Below are positions 39,000 through 46,580 of a stretch of DNA of 64,000 bases, piece after piece; positions within the stretch are counted from its first letter, which is position 1, and every line of letters starts with the position of its first letter. This DNA comes from Bryobacterales bacterium (lineage in GTDB: Bacteria > Acidobacteriota > Terriglobia > Bryobacterales > Bryobacteraceae): NCBI GenBank assembly GCA_947446025.1, contig CANFEY010000010.1, positions 1-64,000 of the forward strand, in the 5' to 3' direction. Position numbers and translations under genes: made by a program. The notes under the pieces were generated by a model, which did not search any database, was not told the DNA's origin, and saw only the letters and a program-made list of their open reading frames with translations.

Positions 39000-39950
39000 C
39001 TGAGCCTGCGTCAACACCCACAATTCTCCGCGTACGTAGCTCTGATTTGTGTCTGCATTTTCTGGGGCACTACTTATCTTGGATTCCGTATCGCGCTGGA
39101 CCACCTGGGTCCGGCCACCATCGTGTGCATCCGCAACTTCATCTCCGGCATCGTGCTGGTTGCGTGGGCCAGGTGGCAGGGCAAACAGTTCCCGCGCGGG
39201 CGCGACCTGTGGCTCACCGCGCTCTACGGCATCCTCACCATCGGCATCGGGAACGGAACGCTCGCCGTGGCGGAACTATGGACGCCCACCGGCCTCGCGT
39301 CGCTCTTCATCACCACCGGGCCGTTCCTCTACGCAGGCATGGACGCCGTGATGCCGGGCGGCGAAAAGCTCCACGGACCCACCATCCTCGGCTTGCTGGT
39401 CGGCTTCCTCGGCGTGCTAGGCCTCGTAGCGCCCGCCGCCTGGAACCTGCTCACCGGCGGACAATTCGAATCCGGCGGCGGCATCGTGCTCGGCTTCGTG
39501 GTGCTGCAATTCAGCGGAATCTGCTGGGCGCTCGGATCGTTGCTGCAGCGCAACCGCAAGGTCAACGTGCATCCCTTTGTGCTTGCAGGCGTACAGCAGG
39601 TAGCCACCGGCATCGCCTTCATCATCCCCGCGCTGCTCGAACCTCAGCAGCCCGAATGGAACGCGCGCGGCTTGGGAGCCGTGCTCTACCTGGCGGTCTT
39701 CGGAGGCATCGTCGGCTACGGATGTTACATGACCGCGCTCAGCCGCCTGCCGCTCGCCATCGTGTCCATCTACACTTACGTCAATCCCGTCGTCGCGGTG
39801 TTCCTGGGTTGGTTCGCCTATCGCGAACCGTTCGGCGTGCGCGAAGCCGCGGCCATGGCGGTGATCTTCCTGGGCGTGTGGCTGGTGCGCCGGGCCTCAG
39901 TGGCGGCCGAGAAGCTTCGCGCCCACGGCTCCACCCAGAGCCGGCGGTAG
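39000..39950 (+). CDS. EamA/DMT-superfamily transporter
   Basis: A roughly 316-residue permease with about ten membrane helices and two EamA repeats, each with the conserved G-x-x-W/Y pattern: FSAYVALICVCIFWGTTYLG at the N-terminus and FSGICWALGSLLQRN in the middle, ending in YVNPVVAVFLGWFAYREP. Members export amino acids or metabolites; substrate unknown. There is no ATG, GTG or TTG in frame until well inside the first helix; the frame opens from CTG at 39000, which is the proposed start. It overlaps the convergent zinc-ribbon gene by 54 bases. Confidence 0.8.
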   Translation: MSLRQHPQFSAYVALICVCIFWGTTYLGFRIALDHLGPATIVCIRNFISGIVLVAWARWQGKQFPRGRDLWLTALYGILTIGIGNGTLAVAELWTPTGLASLFITTGPFLYAGMDAVMPGGEKLHGPTILGLLVGFLGVLGLVAPAAWNLLTGGQFESGGGIVLGFVVLQFSGICWALGSLLQRNRKVNVHPFVLAGVQQVATGIAFIIPALLEPQQPEWNARGLGAVLYLAVFGGIVGYGCYMTALSRLPLAIVSIYTYVNPVVAVFLGWFAYREPFGVREAAAMAVIFLGVWLVRRASVAAEKLRAHGSTQSRR

Positions 39951-40508
39951 CGTTGAGGAAAGAAACATTCCGAAGACCATTGCCGCGATCCCTACCGGCG
40001 TCCGCAGCATGCTCATCAGTTGCCGTACATCGGCTTCAGGCAGCGCGGCGCGCTCAATGATCTGCTTCTGCAAATCGTCGAAAAACGTCGGCTCCAGCGC
40101 GATGGACGCGGTGAAGCTCAGCAACAGCAGCACGAATAAGAACACGCCGGTGATCCATCCCAGCCGCGCGCCATTGGCGGCGGAAATCGACTGGCCTGTG
40201 CTGCGGCGATACAAAAACACCGCGAACACGCCTCCGCCGACCAACGCCAGCAGCCCCAATGCTCCTAGCGGACCCGATAAGAAAAACGCCGCGAGTCCCG
40301 CAGGCAACGCCGCGCGTACTGCGGAACGATTGGCCAGATTGATGGCAGCAGGTTCAGCGGGCGCGACCGGCACCGCCTCCGCCACCACAGGCTCGGGCGC
40401 GGGAGTCTCTTCCACCAGTACCATCTCCTCGCGTTGAGGCTTGCCGCATTTGTGGCAAAAGCGCGCATCTGGCGGAAGCTGCGCACCGCACGTACAGGAT
40501 TCAGGCAC
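39897..40508 (-). CDS. zinc-ribbon membrane protein
   Basis: A 203-residue protein. The N-terminus has a zinc ribbon (CTCG and CHKCG, residues about 5-8 and 18-22), then a Pro/Ala/Val-rich linker (about 27-60) and three membrane helices (about 66-100, 112-135, 172-198). This domain order (zinc ribbon, linker, helices) is common in uncharacterised bacterial proteins. It overlaps the transporter gene end by 54 bases on the other strand and lies divergent to the dehydrogenase gene with a 35-base gap. Confidence 0.65.
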   Translation of the reverse strand: MPESCTCGAQLPPDARFCHKCGKPQREEMVLVEETPAPEPVVAEAVPVAPAEPAAINLANRSAVRAALPAGLAAFFLSGPLGALGLLALVGGGVFAVFLYRRSTGQSISAANGARLGWITGVFLFVLLLLSFTASIALEPTFFDDLQKQIIERAALPEADVRQLMSMLRTPVGIAAMVFGMFLSSTLPPALGGAVGAKLLGRH

Positions 40509-40543
40509 GTCTTCAGTGTGCCACGTTATTCTAAGGATTGCCC

Positions 40544-41509
40544 ATGTCTCTCAACCTGCTAGTGCTTGCCGATCCCAAAGCGTCGTGGCTTAAGCCCCTC
40601 GAACGTCTCAGCGCGGACGTCCACGTGACCATCTCCAACGACGAAGCCGAGGTTCGCGAAGCAGCCCCGCGCGCCGATGCGATTCTGAACGGCACCTTCA
40701 CGCCGAAGCTCCTCAGCATCGCCGTGCCGCTCGCCACCAACGCCCGCTGGCTGCATTCGCTTTGGACCGGCGTCGACAACGTGATGTCCCCCGAAGTGCA
40801 GGCCAGCCCCGTGCCGTTCACCAACGGCCGAGGCGTGTTCCGCGTGTCGCTGGCCGAATGGACCATCGGTGCCATGCTGCACTTCTCCTATCAAATGCGC
40901 CGCATGATCCGCCAGCAGGAAGCCGGCACCTGGGAAATTTTCACCACAGAAGAGCTCTACGGGCGCACGCTCGGCGTGGTCGGCTACGGCGAAATCGGCC
41001 GCGCCGCCGCCGAACGGGCCCGCGCGTTCGGCATGAAAGTGCTCGCCCTACGCCGCCGCCCCGAACTCTTCAGCGGCGATCCGCTGGTAGACCAGACGTT
41101 CGATCAAGCGCACATCAACGACCTGATCGCCGCCAGCGACTACGTAATGGTGGCCGCCCCTCTGACGCCGGAAACGCGCGGCTTGGTCGGTGCGGAGCAG
41201 ATCGCCGCCATGAAGCCCAACGCCGTGATCATCAACGTCGGGCGTGGTGCGATTATCGATGAGCCCGCTTTGATCGCGGCGCTCGAAGCCAACAAAATCC
41301 GCGGAGCCGCGCTAGACGTCTTCACCGTAGAACCCTTGCCACCCGGCCACGCCTTCTATCGCCTGAAGAACGTGCTGCTCTCCCCCCACACCGCCGACCA
41401 CGTGCAAGACTTCGTGCATCTTGCCGTCGAGTGTTTCCTCGACAACATGAAATTGTTCCAAGCCGGTCAGCCGTTGCAGAACATAGTGGACAAGAGAGCC
41501 GGATATTAA
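40544..41509 (+). CDS. D-2-hydroxyacid dehydrogenase
   Basis: A 321-residue dehydrogenase of the D-isomer-specific 2-hydroxyacid family. The NAD-binding motif is LGVVGYGEIGRAAAERARAF (about residues 144-163) and the catalytic set is visible: Arg in INVGRGAIIDEPALIAAL, Glu in DVFTVEPLPPGH and His in LLSPHTADHV. It reduces a 2-oxoacid or oxidises a D-2-hydroxyacid; candidates include glyoxylate/hydroxypyruvate reductases. AAGGA lies about 8 bases before the ATG. Regulation is unclear; a palindromic repeat pair follows the gene. Confidence 0.88.
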   Translation: MSLNLLVLADPKASWLKPLERLSADVHVTISNDEAEVREAAPRADAILNGTFTPKLLSIAVPLATNARWLHSLWTGVDNVMSPEVQASPVPFTNGRGVFRVSLAEWTIGAMLHFSYQMRRMIRQQEAGTWEIFTTEELYGRTLGVVGYGEIGRAAAERARAFGMKVLALRRRPELFSGDPLVDQTFDQAHINDLIAASDYVMVAAPLTPETRGLVGAEQIAAMKPNAVIINVGRGAIIDEPALIAALEANKIRGAALDVFTVEPLPPGHAFYRLKNVLLSPHTADHVQDFVHLAVECFLDNMKLFQAGQPLQNIVDKRAGY

Positions 41510-41518
41510 GAGAATGGA

Positions 41519-41624
41519 CCGTCTCGTCGGCTCCCTTACGGTCGCCGTTCATTGCTGCGAGCCCCACCGCGGCTACCAGCCCCCCAGCACTGAACAGCGA
41601 CCGTAAGGAAGGCGACAGACCGAA
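41519..41624. repeat. inverted pair of the dispersed ~40-bp intergenic repeat
   Basis: Two copies of an intergenic repeat in opposite orientation between the dehydrogenase and dehydratase genes. The left copy (41519-41557) contains CTCCCTTACGGTCGCCGTTC; the right copy (41585-41624) contains GCACTGAACAGCGACCGTAA and continues GGAAGGCGACAGACCGAA. The shared core is CCTTACGGTCGC / GCGACCGTAAGG, so the whole can fold into a long hairpin. Related single copies lie at 46534-46573 and 61321-61360. It could act as a terminator, an mRNA-stabilising structure or a protein-binding site. Confidence 0.75.
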
Positions 41625-41633
41625 CAAAATCCC

Positions 41634-42575
41634 ATGGCCCCCACCTTCCAAGACATCCAAGCCGCCTCCGAGCGCATCCGCCCCATCGCGAAGCGCACCC
41701 CAGTGTTACGTTCCCGCAGCTTCGACCAAGCCTCCGGCCTCACCGCATTCTTCAAGTGCGAAAACTTCCAAACCGGCGGAGCCTTCAAAATCCGAGGCGC
41801 GGCCAACTTCCTGCGCTCCATCCCCAAAGCCGACCTGCCCCGAGGCGTAGTCGCCTTCTCCTCCGGCAACCACGCCCAAGCCGTAGCCATCGCCGCCCGC
41901 GACCTGGGCGTGAAAGCAACGCTAGTCATGCCCGCCGACGCGCCCAAGCTGAAGCTCGAAGCCACCCGCGCCCAGGGAGCCGAGATCGTCATCTACGACC
42001 GCTTCACCGAAGACCGAGCCGTCATCGGCGCAAGAATCTCCGCCGAAACCGGTGCGACTTTAGTGCCGCCGTTCGACCACCCATGGATCGTAGCCGGCCA
42101 AGGCACAACCGCTCTGGAACTCCTCGAAGAGGTACAGGACTTGGACGCCATCGTGGTCCCCATCGGCGGCGGCGGCCTGATGTCCGGCTGTTCCATCGTC
42201 GCAAAACACCTGCGTCCCGGCATCAAGGTGATCGGCGTCGAACCCGCCGCCGCCAATGATGCGGCCCTGTCCCTAGCCGCCGGCAAACGCATTGAAATCG
42301 CCCCGCCCGACACCATCGCCGACGGCCTGCGCGTCCCTCAGCTGGGCGAACTAACTTTCTCCATCATCCAGAAAAACGTCGACCAAATCGCCTTAGTCAC
42401 CGACGACGAAATCCGCAACGCCGTAAAATGGCTGCTACTGCGCATGAAGATCCTAGTGGAACCCAGCGGAGCCGCCACCGCCGCCGCCGCACTCTCCGGC
42501 AAACTCCCCCCCGGAAGGGTCGGAATCATTCTGTCGGGTGGCAACGTGGATTTCGAGGTATTGGCAGGATTCTAA
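41634..42575 (+). CDS. threonine/serine dehydratase, PLP-dependent
   Basis: A 313-residue fold-type II PLP enzyme. The PLP lysine is in GGAFKIRGAANFLRS (K52), the substrate loop is FSSGNHAQAVA (about 83-93), and the glycine-rich phosphate cup is IVVPIGGGGLMSG (about 174-186). There is no C-terminal ACT domain, so it resembles catabolic threonine ammonia-lyase, serine racemase or threo-hydroxyaspartate dehydratase rather than the isoleucine-pathway IlvA. The exact substrate cannot be told. The 3' end overlaps the convergent aat gene by 50 bases. Confidence 0.85.
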   Translation: MAPTFQDIQAASERIRPIAKRTPVLRSRSFDQASGLTAFFKCENFQTGGAFKIRGAANFLRSIPKADLPRGVVAFSSGNHAQAVAIAARDLGVKATLVMPADAPKLKLEATRAQGAEIVIYDRFTEDRAVIGARISAETGATLVPPFDHPWIVAGQGTTALELLEEVQDLDAIVVPIGGGGLMSGCSIVAKHLRPGIKVIGVEPAAANDAALSLAAGKRIEIAPPDTIADGLRVPQLGELTFSIIQKNVDQIALVTDDEIRNAVKWLLLRMKILVEPSGAATAAAALSGKLPPGRVGIILSGGNVDFEVLAGF

Positions 42576-43224
42576 CATCCAACGCCCGCCCCAACCGCTC
42601 CAAATACTCCGCACGCGAAATCCACCGCGCCCCCAGCATCTCTGTAACCGGCGTCACCACCTGGGTGTCGAACAACACGAACCCCCATTCCCGTAGCTGC
42701 CGCTGCAACAACACCAGCGCAATCTTCGAAGCATTGGTCTCCCGATGAAACATGCTCTCCCCCGCAAACAGCCCGCCCATCGCCACCCCGTAAATCCCCG
42801 CCACCAGCACATCCCCGCGCCACAACTCGATCGAATGCGCATACCCCGCCCGATGCAACGCCTTGTAAGCGTCCAGAAACTCCGCCGTAATCCAACTGGA
42901 GTCCTCCTCCCGCGGAGCCGCCGCACAAGCCTCAATCACCGCATCGAAGTCCGCATCGAACGTAACCCGGTACGGATGCCGCCGAATCTCCACCCCCAGC
43001 CGCCGAGGCACGTGGATCGTCTCCAAATCCAGCACGGCCCGCGGGTCCGGCGACCACCAAGTCACAGGATCAGAGGTCCAAGGAAAGATCCCCTTCCGGT
43101 AGGCCTCCACCAGCCGCTCCACCGTCATCACCCCGGCCACCGCAACCATACCGTCGAGCCCCGTCCGAGCATCCGGCAACGCCCGCCCGTCGTCGATGGA
43201 AGGCACATTCGCCACAGGCCTCAT
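42526..43224 (-). CDS. aat: leucyl/phenylalanyl-tRNA-protein transferase
   Basis: A 232-residue Aat, the N-end-rule enzyme that adds leucine or phenylalanine to proteins with N-terminal Lys or Arg, marking them for ClpAP/ClpS. Diagnostic segments: RKGIFPWTSDPVTWWSPDPR (about residues 44-63), GYAHSIELWRGDVLVAGIYG and GGLFAGESMFHRETNASKIA, and FVLFDTQVVTPVTEMLGA. Length fits the family. It is divergent from rpmH with 178 bases between, and overlaps the dehydratase gene end on the other strand by 50 bases. Confidence 0.95.
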   Translation of the reverse strand: MRPVANVPSIDDGRALPDARTGLDGMVAVAGVMTVERLVEAYRKGIFPWTSDPVTWWSPDPRAVLDLETIHVPRRLGVEIRRHPYRVTFDADFDAVIEACAAAPREEDSSWITAEFLDAYKALHRAGYAHSIELWRGDVLVAGIYGVAMGGLFAGESMFHRETNASKIALVLLQRQLREWGFVLFDTQVVTPVTEMLGARWISRAEYLERLGRALDVRILPIPRNPRCHPTE

Positions 43225-43246
43225 GGCACAAGGATAGCGTTGGTGG

Positions 43247-43270
43247 GGCAGGCGGTTTCGCCTGCCTTTT
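43247..43270. terminator. perfect hairpin followed by T run between divergent genes
   Basis: GGCAGGCG (43247-43254) pairs perfectly with CGCCTGCC (43259-43266) around a GTTT loop, followed by TTTT. It looks like a rho-independent terminator reading rightwards, yet lies between divergent aat and rpmH, where no plus-strand transcript from an upstream gene is expected. It may stop antisense transcription entering from aat, or be a dispersed hairpin element. Confidence 0.6.
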
Positions 43271-43309
43271 ACTTGGGTCGTGTAGCGAACCCCGGAAAAT
43301 CCAGGAACT

Positions 43310-43338
43310 CTGACGCCGCCGCTTACGTTTGCTATACT
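43310..43338 (+). promoter_or_regulatory. sigma-70-type promoter for rpmH
   Basis: A good -10 hexamer TATACT (43333-43338) is preceded by CTGACG (43310-43315, four of six matches to TTGACA) with a 17-base spacer. It lies 65 bases before the rpmH ATG and faces it, so it is the likely promoter of the rpmH operon. Confidence 0.6.
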
Positions 43339-43402
43339 AGTTCTGATCTAACGACACTCAAGCTGCGCCGCCGCTATTGGCGCACTACGGAAGCCAATCG
43401 CA

Positions 43403-43567
43403 ATGCCAAAACGTACTTTTCAACCGAACAACCGCAAGCGCGCTAAAACACACGGGTTCCGTGAGCGCATGGACAGCGCCAACGGGCGCGCCGTGCTCGC
43501 GCGCCGCCGCGCCAAGGGCCGCCACAAGCTGACTGTCAGCGACGAAAGAGCAATACGTCTGGCCTAG
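43403..43567 (+). CDS. rpmH: 50S ribosomal protein bL34
   Basis: A 54-residue basic protein beginning [19 protein letters not shown] and continuing [19 protein letters not shown], unmistakably L34. The C-terminal ten residues ([12 protein letters not shown]) extend beyond the shortest bacterial forms. It begins the rpmH-rnpA-yidD-yidC-khpB-mnmE series. The stop (43565-43567) is 30 bases upstream of the proposed rnpA start. Confidence 0.97.
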   Translation: MPKRTFQPNNRKRAKTHGFRERMDSANGRAVLARRRAKGRHKLTVSDERAIRLA

Positions 43568-43596
43568 AATCCACCGGCGCTCCAGCCTCACCGCGC

Positions 43597-43929
43597 CTGT
43601 TCCCTAAATCCGCGCGGGTACTGCGGACTGCCGAGTTTCGCAAAATTTATGACAACGGCGTCCGCCTATCCACTCCGCTTTTCGCCGCATTCCTGCTGGC
43701 GAGGGAGCCGGGTACCGGCGCGCGTTTGGGCCTCACCGTCCCCCGGGCCATCGGCGGAGCCGTCGACCGTAACCGCATCAAACGCCGCCTGCGCGACCTT
43801 TTCCGCCGCCGCCGCGATGCCTTCGGCGACTGCGACATCGTCCTCAACCCCCGCCGCACCATCCTCAAAGCATCCCCGGCGGACCTGGAACGGGCATTGG
43901 GCAAGGTAATGGAGCGATCCAAGAAATGA
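43597..43929 (+). CDS. rnpA: ribonuclease P protein component
   Basis: The frame encodes Rnp[21 protein letters not shown] at the start, [11 protein letters not shown], and then the hallmark RNA-binding block [20 protein letters not shown] (about residues 53-72). It supports tRNA 5' processing with RNase P RNA. From the last upstream in-frame stop (43462) to this block there is no ATG, GTG or TTG; the CTG at 43597, giving [14 protein letters not shown], best matches the usual N-terminus, so a CTG start is proposed (110 residues). The stop overlaps yidD (ATGA). Confidence 0.88.
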   Translation: MFPKSARVLRTAEFRKIYDNGVRLSTPLFAAFLLAREPGTGARLGLTVPRAIGGAVDRNRIKRRLRDLFRRRRDAFGDCDIVLNPRRTILKASPADLERALGKVMERSKK

Positions 43930-44135
43930 AGCTTCTGGCCCTCGCGTCACTCCGTTTTTACAAGCGTTGGATTTCGCCAATGCTCCCCAGCGCCTGCCGC
44001 TTTCACCCCACCTGTTCCGAGTACATGATGGACGCCATCACCACCCACGGCGTCGCTCGCGGAGTCTGGATGGGCCTCCGCCGCCTGGGCCGCTGCCACC
44101 CGTTTCATGAAGGAGGCTTCGACCCGGTCCGCTAA
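43926..44135 (+). CDS. yidD: membrane protein insertion efficiency factor YidD
   Basis: A 69-residue protein with the YidD signature: [20 protein letters not shown] then [13 protein letters not shown] and [17 protein letters not shown]. It contains the three conserved cysteines. YidD assists YidC-dependent membrane protein insertion. It overlaps rnpA by 4 bases and is separated from yidC by a hairpin that includes its own stop codon. Confidence 0.95.
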   Translation: MKLLALASLRFYKRWISPMLPSACRFHPTCSEYMMDAITTHGVARGVWMGLRRLGRCHPFHEGGFDPVR

Positions 44136-44146
44136 CCGGACGGGTC
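44121..44146 (+). other. strong hairpin at the yidD-yidC junction
   Basis: GACCCGGTCCG (44121-44131) pairs with CGGACGGGTC (44137-44146) with one bulged base and a five-base loop that contains the TAA stop of yidD. No T run follows, so it is not a standard terminator; it lies only 8 bases before the yidC ATG and may affect translation of yidC or mRNA processing. Confidence 0.55.
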
Positions 44147-44154
44147 CCTAGCTT

Positions 44155-45822
44155 ATGTTGGACAAGCTCTCAACCGAAGTGCGGATGCTGATCGCGATGC
44201 TGCTGGTCGGCGTCGTGTTCGCTCTCAGCCAGTATTTGATGCCCCCGCCGCCGGAACCCCCCGTCGCGGACCAGAACAAGACCGCCAAAGCCTCGCAGGC
44301 AGCGCCGGTGGTGGCCACTCCCGCCGCTCCAGCCCCGGCAGCCGTCGTGCCCGGAGCCGTCCAGGCCACCCAAGACGAAACCTTCACCATCGAAACCGAC
44401 CTGCACAAAGTCGCGTTCTCCAACCGCGGAGCCACCATCCGCAGCTGGGTTCTCAAGGCCTACAAAGACAGCACCGGCAAGCCGCTCGAACTAGTGAACC
44501 AACGCGGCCTCGCGCTCACTGGCAGCAAAGCCCTGCCCGCTCCTTTCGCCCTGGCGTTCAAGAACGCTCCTTCGAGCGACCCCAATAGCGCACTCTATCG
44601 GGTGACGCACGAAGGCACCTTCGGCGTCACTTTCGATTTCTCCGACGGGCGGATTACCTCCAAGAAGACCTTCCAATTCACAAAAGACTCCTATCTGGTC
44701 AAGGTCACCTCCCAAGTCGTCGAGAACGGCGTCCTCATCCCGCATTCGCTGGTATGGCGCGGCGGCTTCGGCGATTCCACGGGCACCAACCCCATCGCCG
44801 ACACCAATTCGCTCTACTACGACGCCACCAACTCAAGCCTCGAAAAACAAGCCGCCTCCGACGCTAGCGACGGCCCCGTCTCCGCTAGCGGCAACTACGA
44901 TTTCGCCGGAATTGAAGACAAATACTTCACCGCCGTGGCCTTGCTAGCCACCCCTGGCTCGCTGGAACTTACCACGTACTCTGACAGCGTTCCCACCGAA
45001 GCCGGCAAGGACGAAGCCCACGTTGGCGCGGCCTTCGGCGGCAGCGGCAATAACACCTTCCAGCTCTACACCGGTCCCAAGGACGTCGACCTCCTCAAGA
45101 CCGTCCACCCCCGTCTGCCACAGGTCATCGATTGGGGCTGGTTCTTCTTCATCGCTCAGCCGCTCTTCATCGCCCTGCAGTGGACCGCCAATACCGTCAC
45201 CCACAACTACGGCTGGGCCATCGTCCTGCTCACCATTGCTATCAACACCGTTTTGTTCCCCCTGCGCCTCTCCAGCATGAAGTCGTCGAAGAAGATGCAG
45301 GCCATTCAGCCCTTGGTCAAGCAGCTCAACGACAAGTACCAAGGCGTGGGGATGAACGATCCCAAGAAGCAGGATCAAAACGCCGAGTTAATGGAGCTCT
45401 ACAAGAAGCACGACATCAACCCCGTCGGCGGCTGCGTTCCGATGCTGATCCAGATCCCCTTCTTCTACGCTCTCTACAAGGTCCTCAGCCTCGCCATCGA
45501 AATGCGCGGAGCAGAATGGCTGTGGGTGGCGAATCTAGCCGAGCCCGAAACCATCGCCATCCGCATCCTGCCGCTTCTCCTGGTGGTCACCCAGTTCCTG
45601 TCGCAAAAAATGACCCCCAGCCCCGGCATGGACCCGGCCCAGCAGAAAATCATGCTGTTCATGCCCCTGATGTTCGGCTACATGTTCTGGTACGCCTCGG
45701 CGGGGCTTGTATTATACTGGTTGACCAGTAACGTGGTTAGCATCGCTCAACAGTGGCTTCTCAATCGGAACACCCCGGCGCCCCAGTTGGCCGTCGTGGT
45801 TCCACCTAAGAAGAAGAAATAG
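44155..45822 (+). CDS. yidC: membrane protein insertase YidC
   Basis: A 555-residue YidC/Oxa1 family insertase. The N-terminal anchor (about 10-28) is followed by an Ala/Pro-rich linker (about 30-70) and a large periplasmic domain (about 75-320) with TFTIETDLHKVAFSNRGATI. The conserved insertase core of five helices starts about residue 325 (IDWGWFFFIAQPLFIALQWT) and includes YGWAIVLLTIAINTVLFPLR, PVGGCVPMLIQIPFFYALYK and MPLMFGYMFWYASAGLVLYW. The C-terminus is basic (VVPPKKKK). Length suits a Gram-negative-type YidC. khpB starts 11 bases later. Confidence 0.96.
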   Translation: MLDKLSTEVRMLIAMLLVGVVFALSQYLMPPPPEPPVADQNKTAKASQAAPVVATPAAPAPAAVVPGAVQATQDETFTIETDLHKVAFSNRGATIRSWVLKAYKDSTGKPLELVNQRGLALTGSKALPAPFALAFKNAPSSDPNSALYRVTHEGTFGVTFDFSDGRITSKKTFQFTKDSYLVKVTSQVVENGVLIPHSLVWRGGFGDSTGTNPIADTNSLYYDATNSSLEKQAASDASDGPVSASGNYDFAGIEDKYFTAVALLATPGSLELTTYSDSVPTEAGKDEAHVGAAFGGSGNNTFQLYTGPKDVDLLKTVHPRLPQVIDWGWFFFIAQPLFIALQWTANTVTHNYGWAIVLLTIAINTVLFPLRLSSMKSSKKMQAIQPLVKQLNDKYQGVGMNDPKKQDQNAELMELYKKHDINPVGGCVPMLIQIPFFYALYKVLSLAIEMRGAEWLWVANLAEPETIAIRILPLLLVVTQFLSQKMTPSPGMDPAQQKIMLFMPLMFGYMFWYASAGLVLYWLTSNVVSIAQQWLLNRNTPAPQLAVVVPPKKKK

Positions 45823-45833
45823 GACAAACAACG

Positions 45834-46523
45834 GTGGCAGACAAGAAGTATTCCAAAGCGGATGCGGAAGCCCGCATCGAAGAATTCCTCGACATGGTCC
45901 TGGACGATGCCGACTTCGACTTGACCTACGACATCACCGGGGGCGAAGGCCTACACCCGGACTTCGAGAATCCCGACTTCGTCGTGCGCTTTGAAGGCCC
46001 GGACGTCGAAATCCTGCTCGGCAACAAGGCAGAAGTTTTGCTCGCCCTCGAACAGCTGACCATGGAAGCCATCGGCATGTCCGCCGAAGAGCACTCCCGC
46101 CTGTGCTTCGACGCCAACGATCACCGCGTGCTGCGCGTCAAGGAACTCCGCATGAGCGCCGAAGCCGCGGCGGAACGGGTCCAGAAAACCCGCCAGCCGT
46201 TCCACTTCAGCCCCATGAACAGCCGCGAGCGCCGCATTCTGCACCTAGCCATGCGCGACCACACCGATCTGCGCAGCGAAAGCGTGGGCGAAGGGCCGAT
46301 TCGCCAGGTCGTGATCGTTCCCAAGGAACTCACCGTAATGCCCGAGGCCATCCGCCCGCCCAAGCCGCGCCCCGAAGATGACAGCCCCCGCGACCGCCCC
46401 CGCTTCGGCGGTGGTGGCGGTGGTGGCGGGCGCGACCGTGATCGTCGCGGCGGCAGTGGTGGTGGACGTGGCGGTCCCCCGCGCGGCGGCGGCGGTGGCC
46501 GCGACCGTGGACCCCGGCGATAG
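45834..46523 (+). CDS. khpB: KhpB/Jag RNA-binding protein with glycine-arginine tail
   Basis: A 229-residue protein with KH and R3H RNA-binding domains, as in Jag/KhpB (EloR). The region from about 15 to 90 is KH-like (EILLGNKAEVLLALEQLTME in the middle), followed by R3H with FHFSPMNSRERRILHLAMRD (about 122-141). The Jag-N domain of Firmicutes is missing. The tail (about 180-229) is rich in Gly, Arg and Asp (RGG-like), a feature unusual for the family that may add RNA binding. The start is GTG. Position between yidC and mnmE is classic for the gene. Confidence 0.9.
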   Translation: MADKKYSKADAEARIEEFLDMVLDDADFDLTYDITGGEGLHPDFENPDFVVRFEGPDVEILLGNKAEVLLALEQLTMEAIGMSAEEHSRLCFDANDHRVLRVKELRMSAEAAAERVQKTRQPFHFSPMNSRERRILHLAMRDHTDLRSESVGEGPIRQVVIVPKELTVMPEAIRPPKPRPEDDSPRDRPRFGGGGGGGGRDRDRRGGSGGGRGGPPRGGGGGRDRGPRR

Positions 46524-46533
46524 AGCGCCTCCT

Positions 46534-46573
46534 CAGCACTGAGCCGCAACCGCAAGGGAGCGGACAGACGGAG
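46534..46573 (+). repeat. dispersed ~40-bp intergenic repeat, single copy
   Basis: A copy of the repeat seen at 41519-41624 and 61321-61360, in the same orientation as the right copy of that pair. It contains GCACTGAGCCGCAACCGCAA and continues GGGAGCGGACAGACGG. It fills most of the 57-base khpB-mnmE gap and ends 7 bases before the mnmE TTG. Confidence 0.75.
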
Positions 46574-46580
46574 CACCCAG

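Noticed and set aside
38993-40060. 355-residue Arg-rich plus-strand frame starting GTG at 38993
   Set aside because: It is the +1 shadow of the EamA transporter; its content is typical of an out-of-frame reading.
43225-43402. Possible oriC next to rpmH
   Set aside because: No DnaA-box clusters (TTATCCACA-like) or AT-rich unwinding element were seen, and dnaA is not in the window.
42745-43446. Plus-strand frame opposite aat and into rpmH
   Set aside because: Antisense to aat and rich in His, Pro and Arg; not a protein-like composition.
44121-44146. Treating the yidD-yidC hairpin as a transcription terminator
   Set aside because: No T run follows and yidC must be transcribed through it; it is recorded as a possible regulatory hairpin only.
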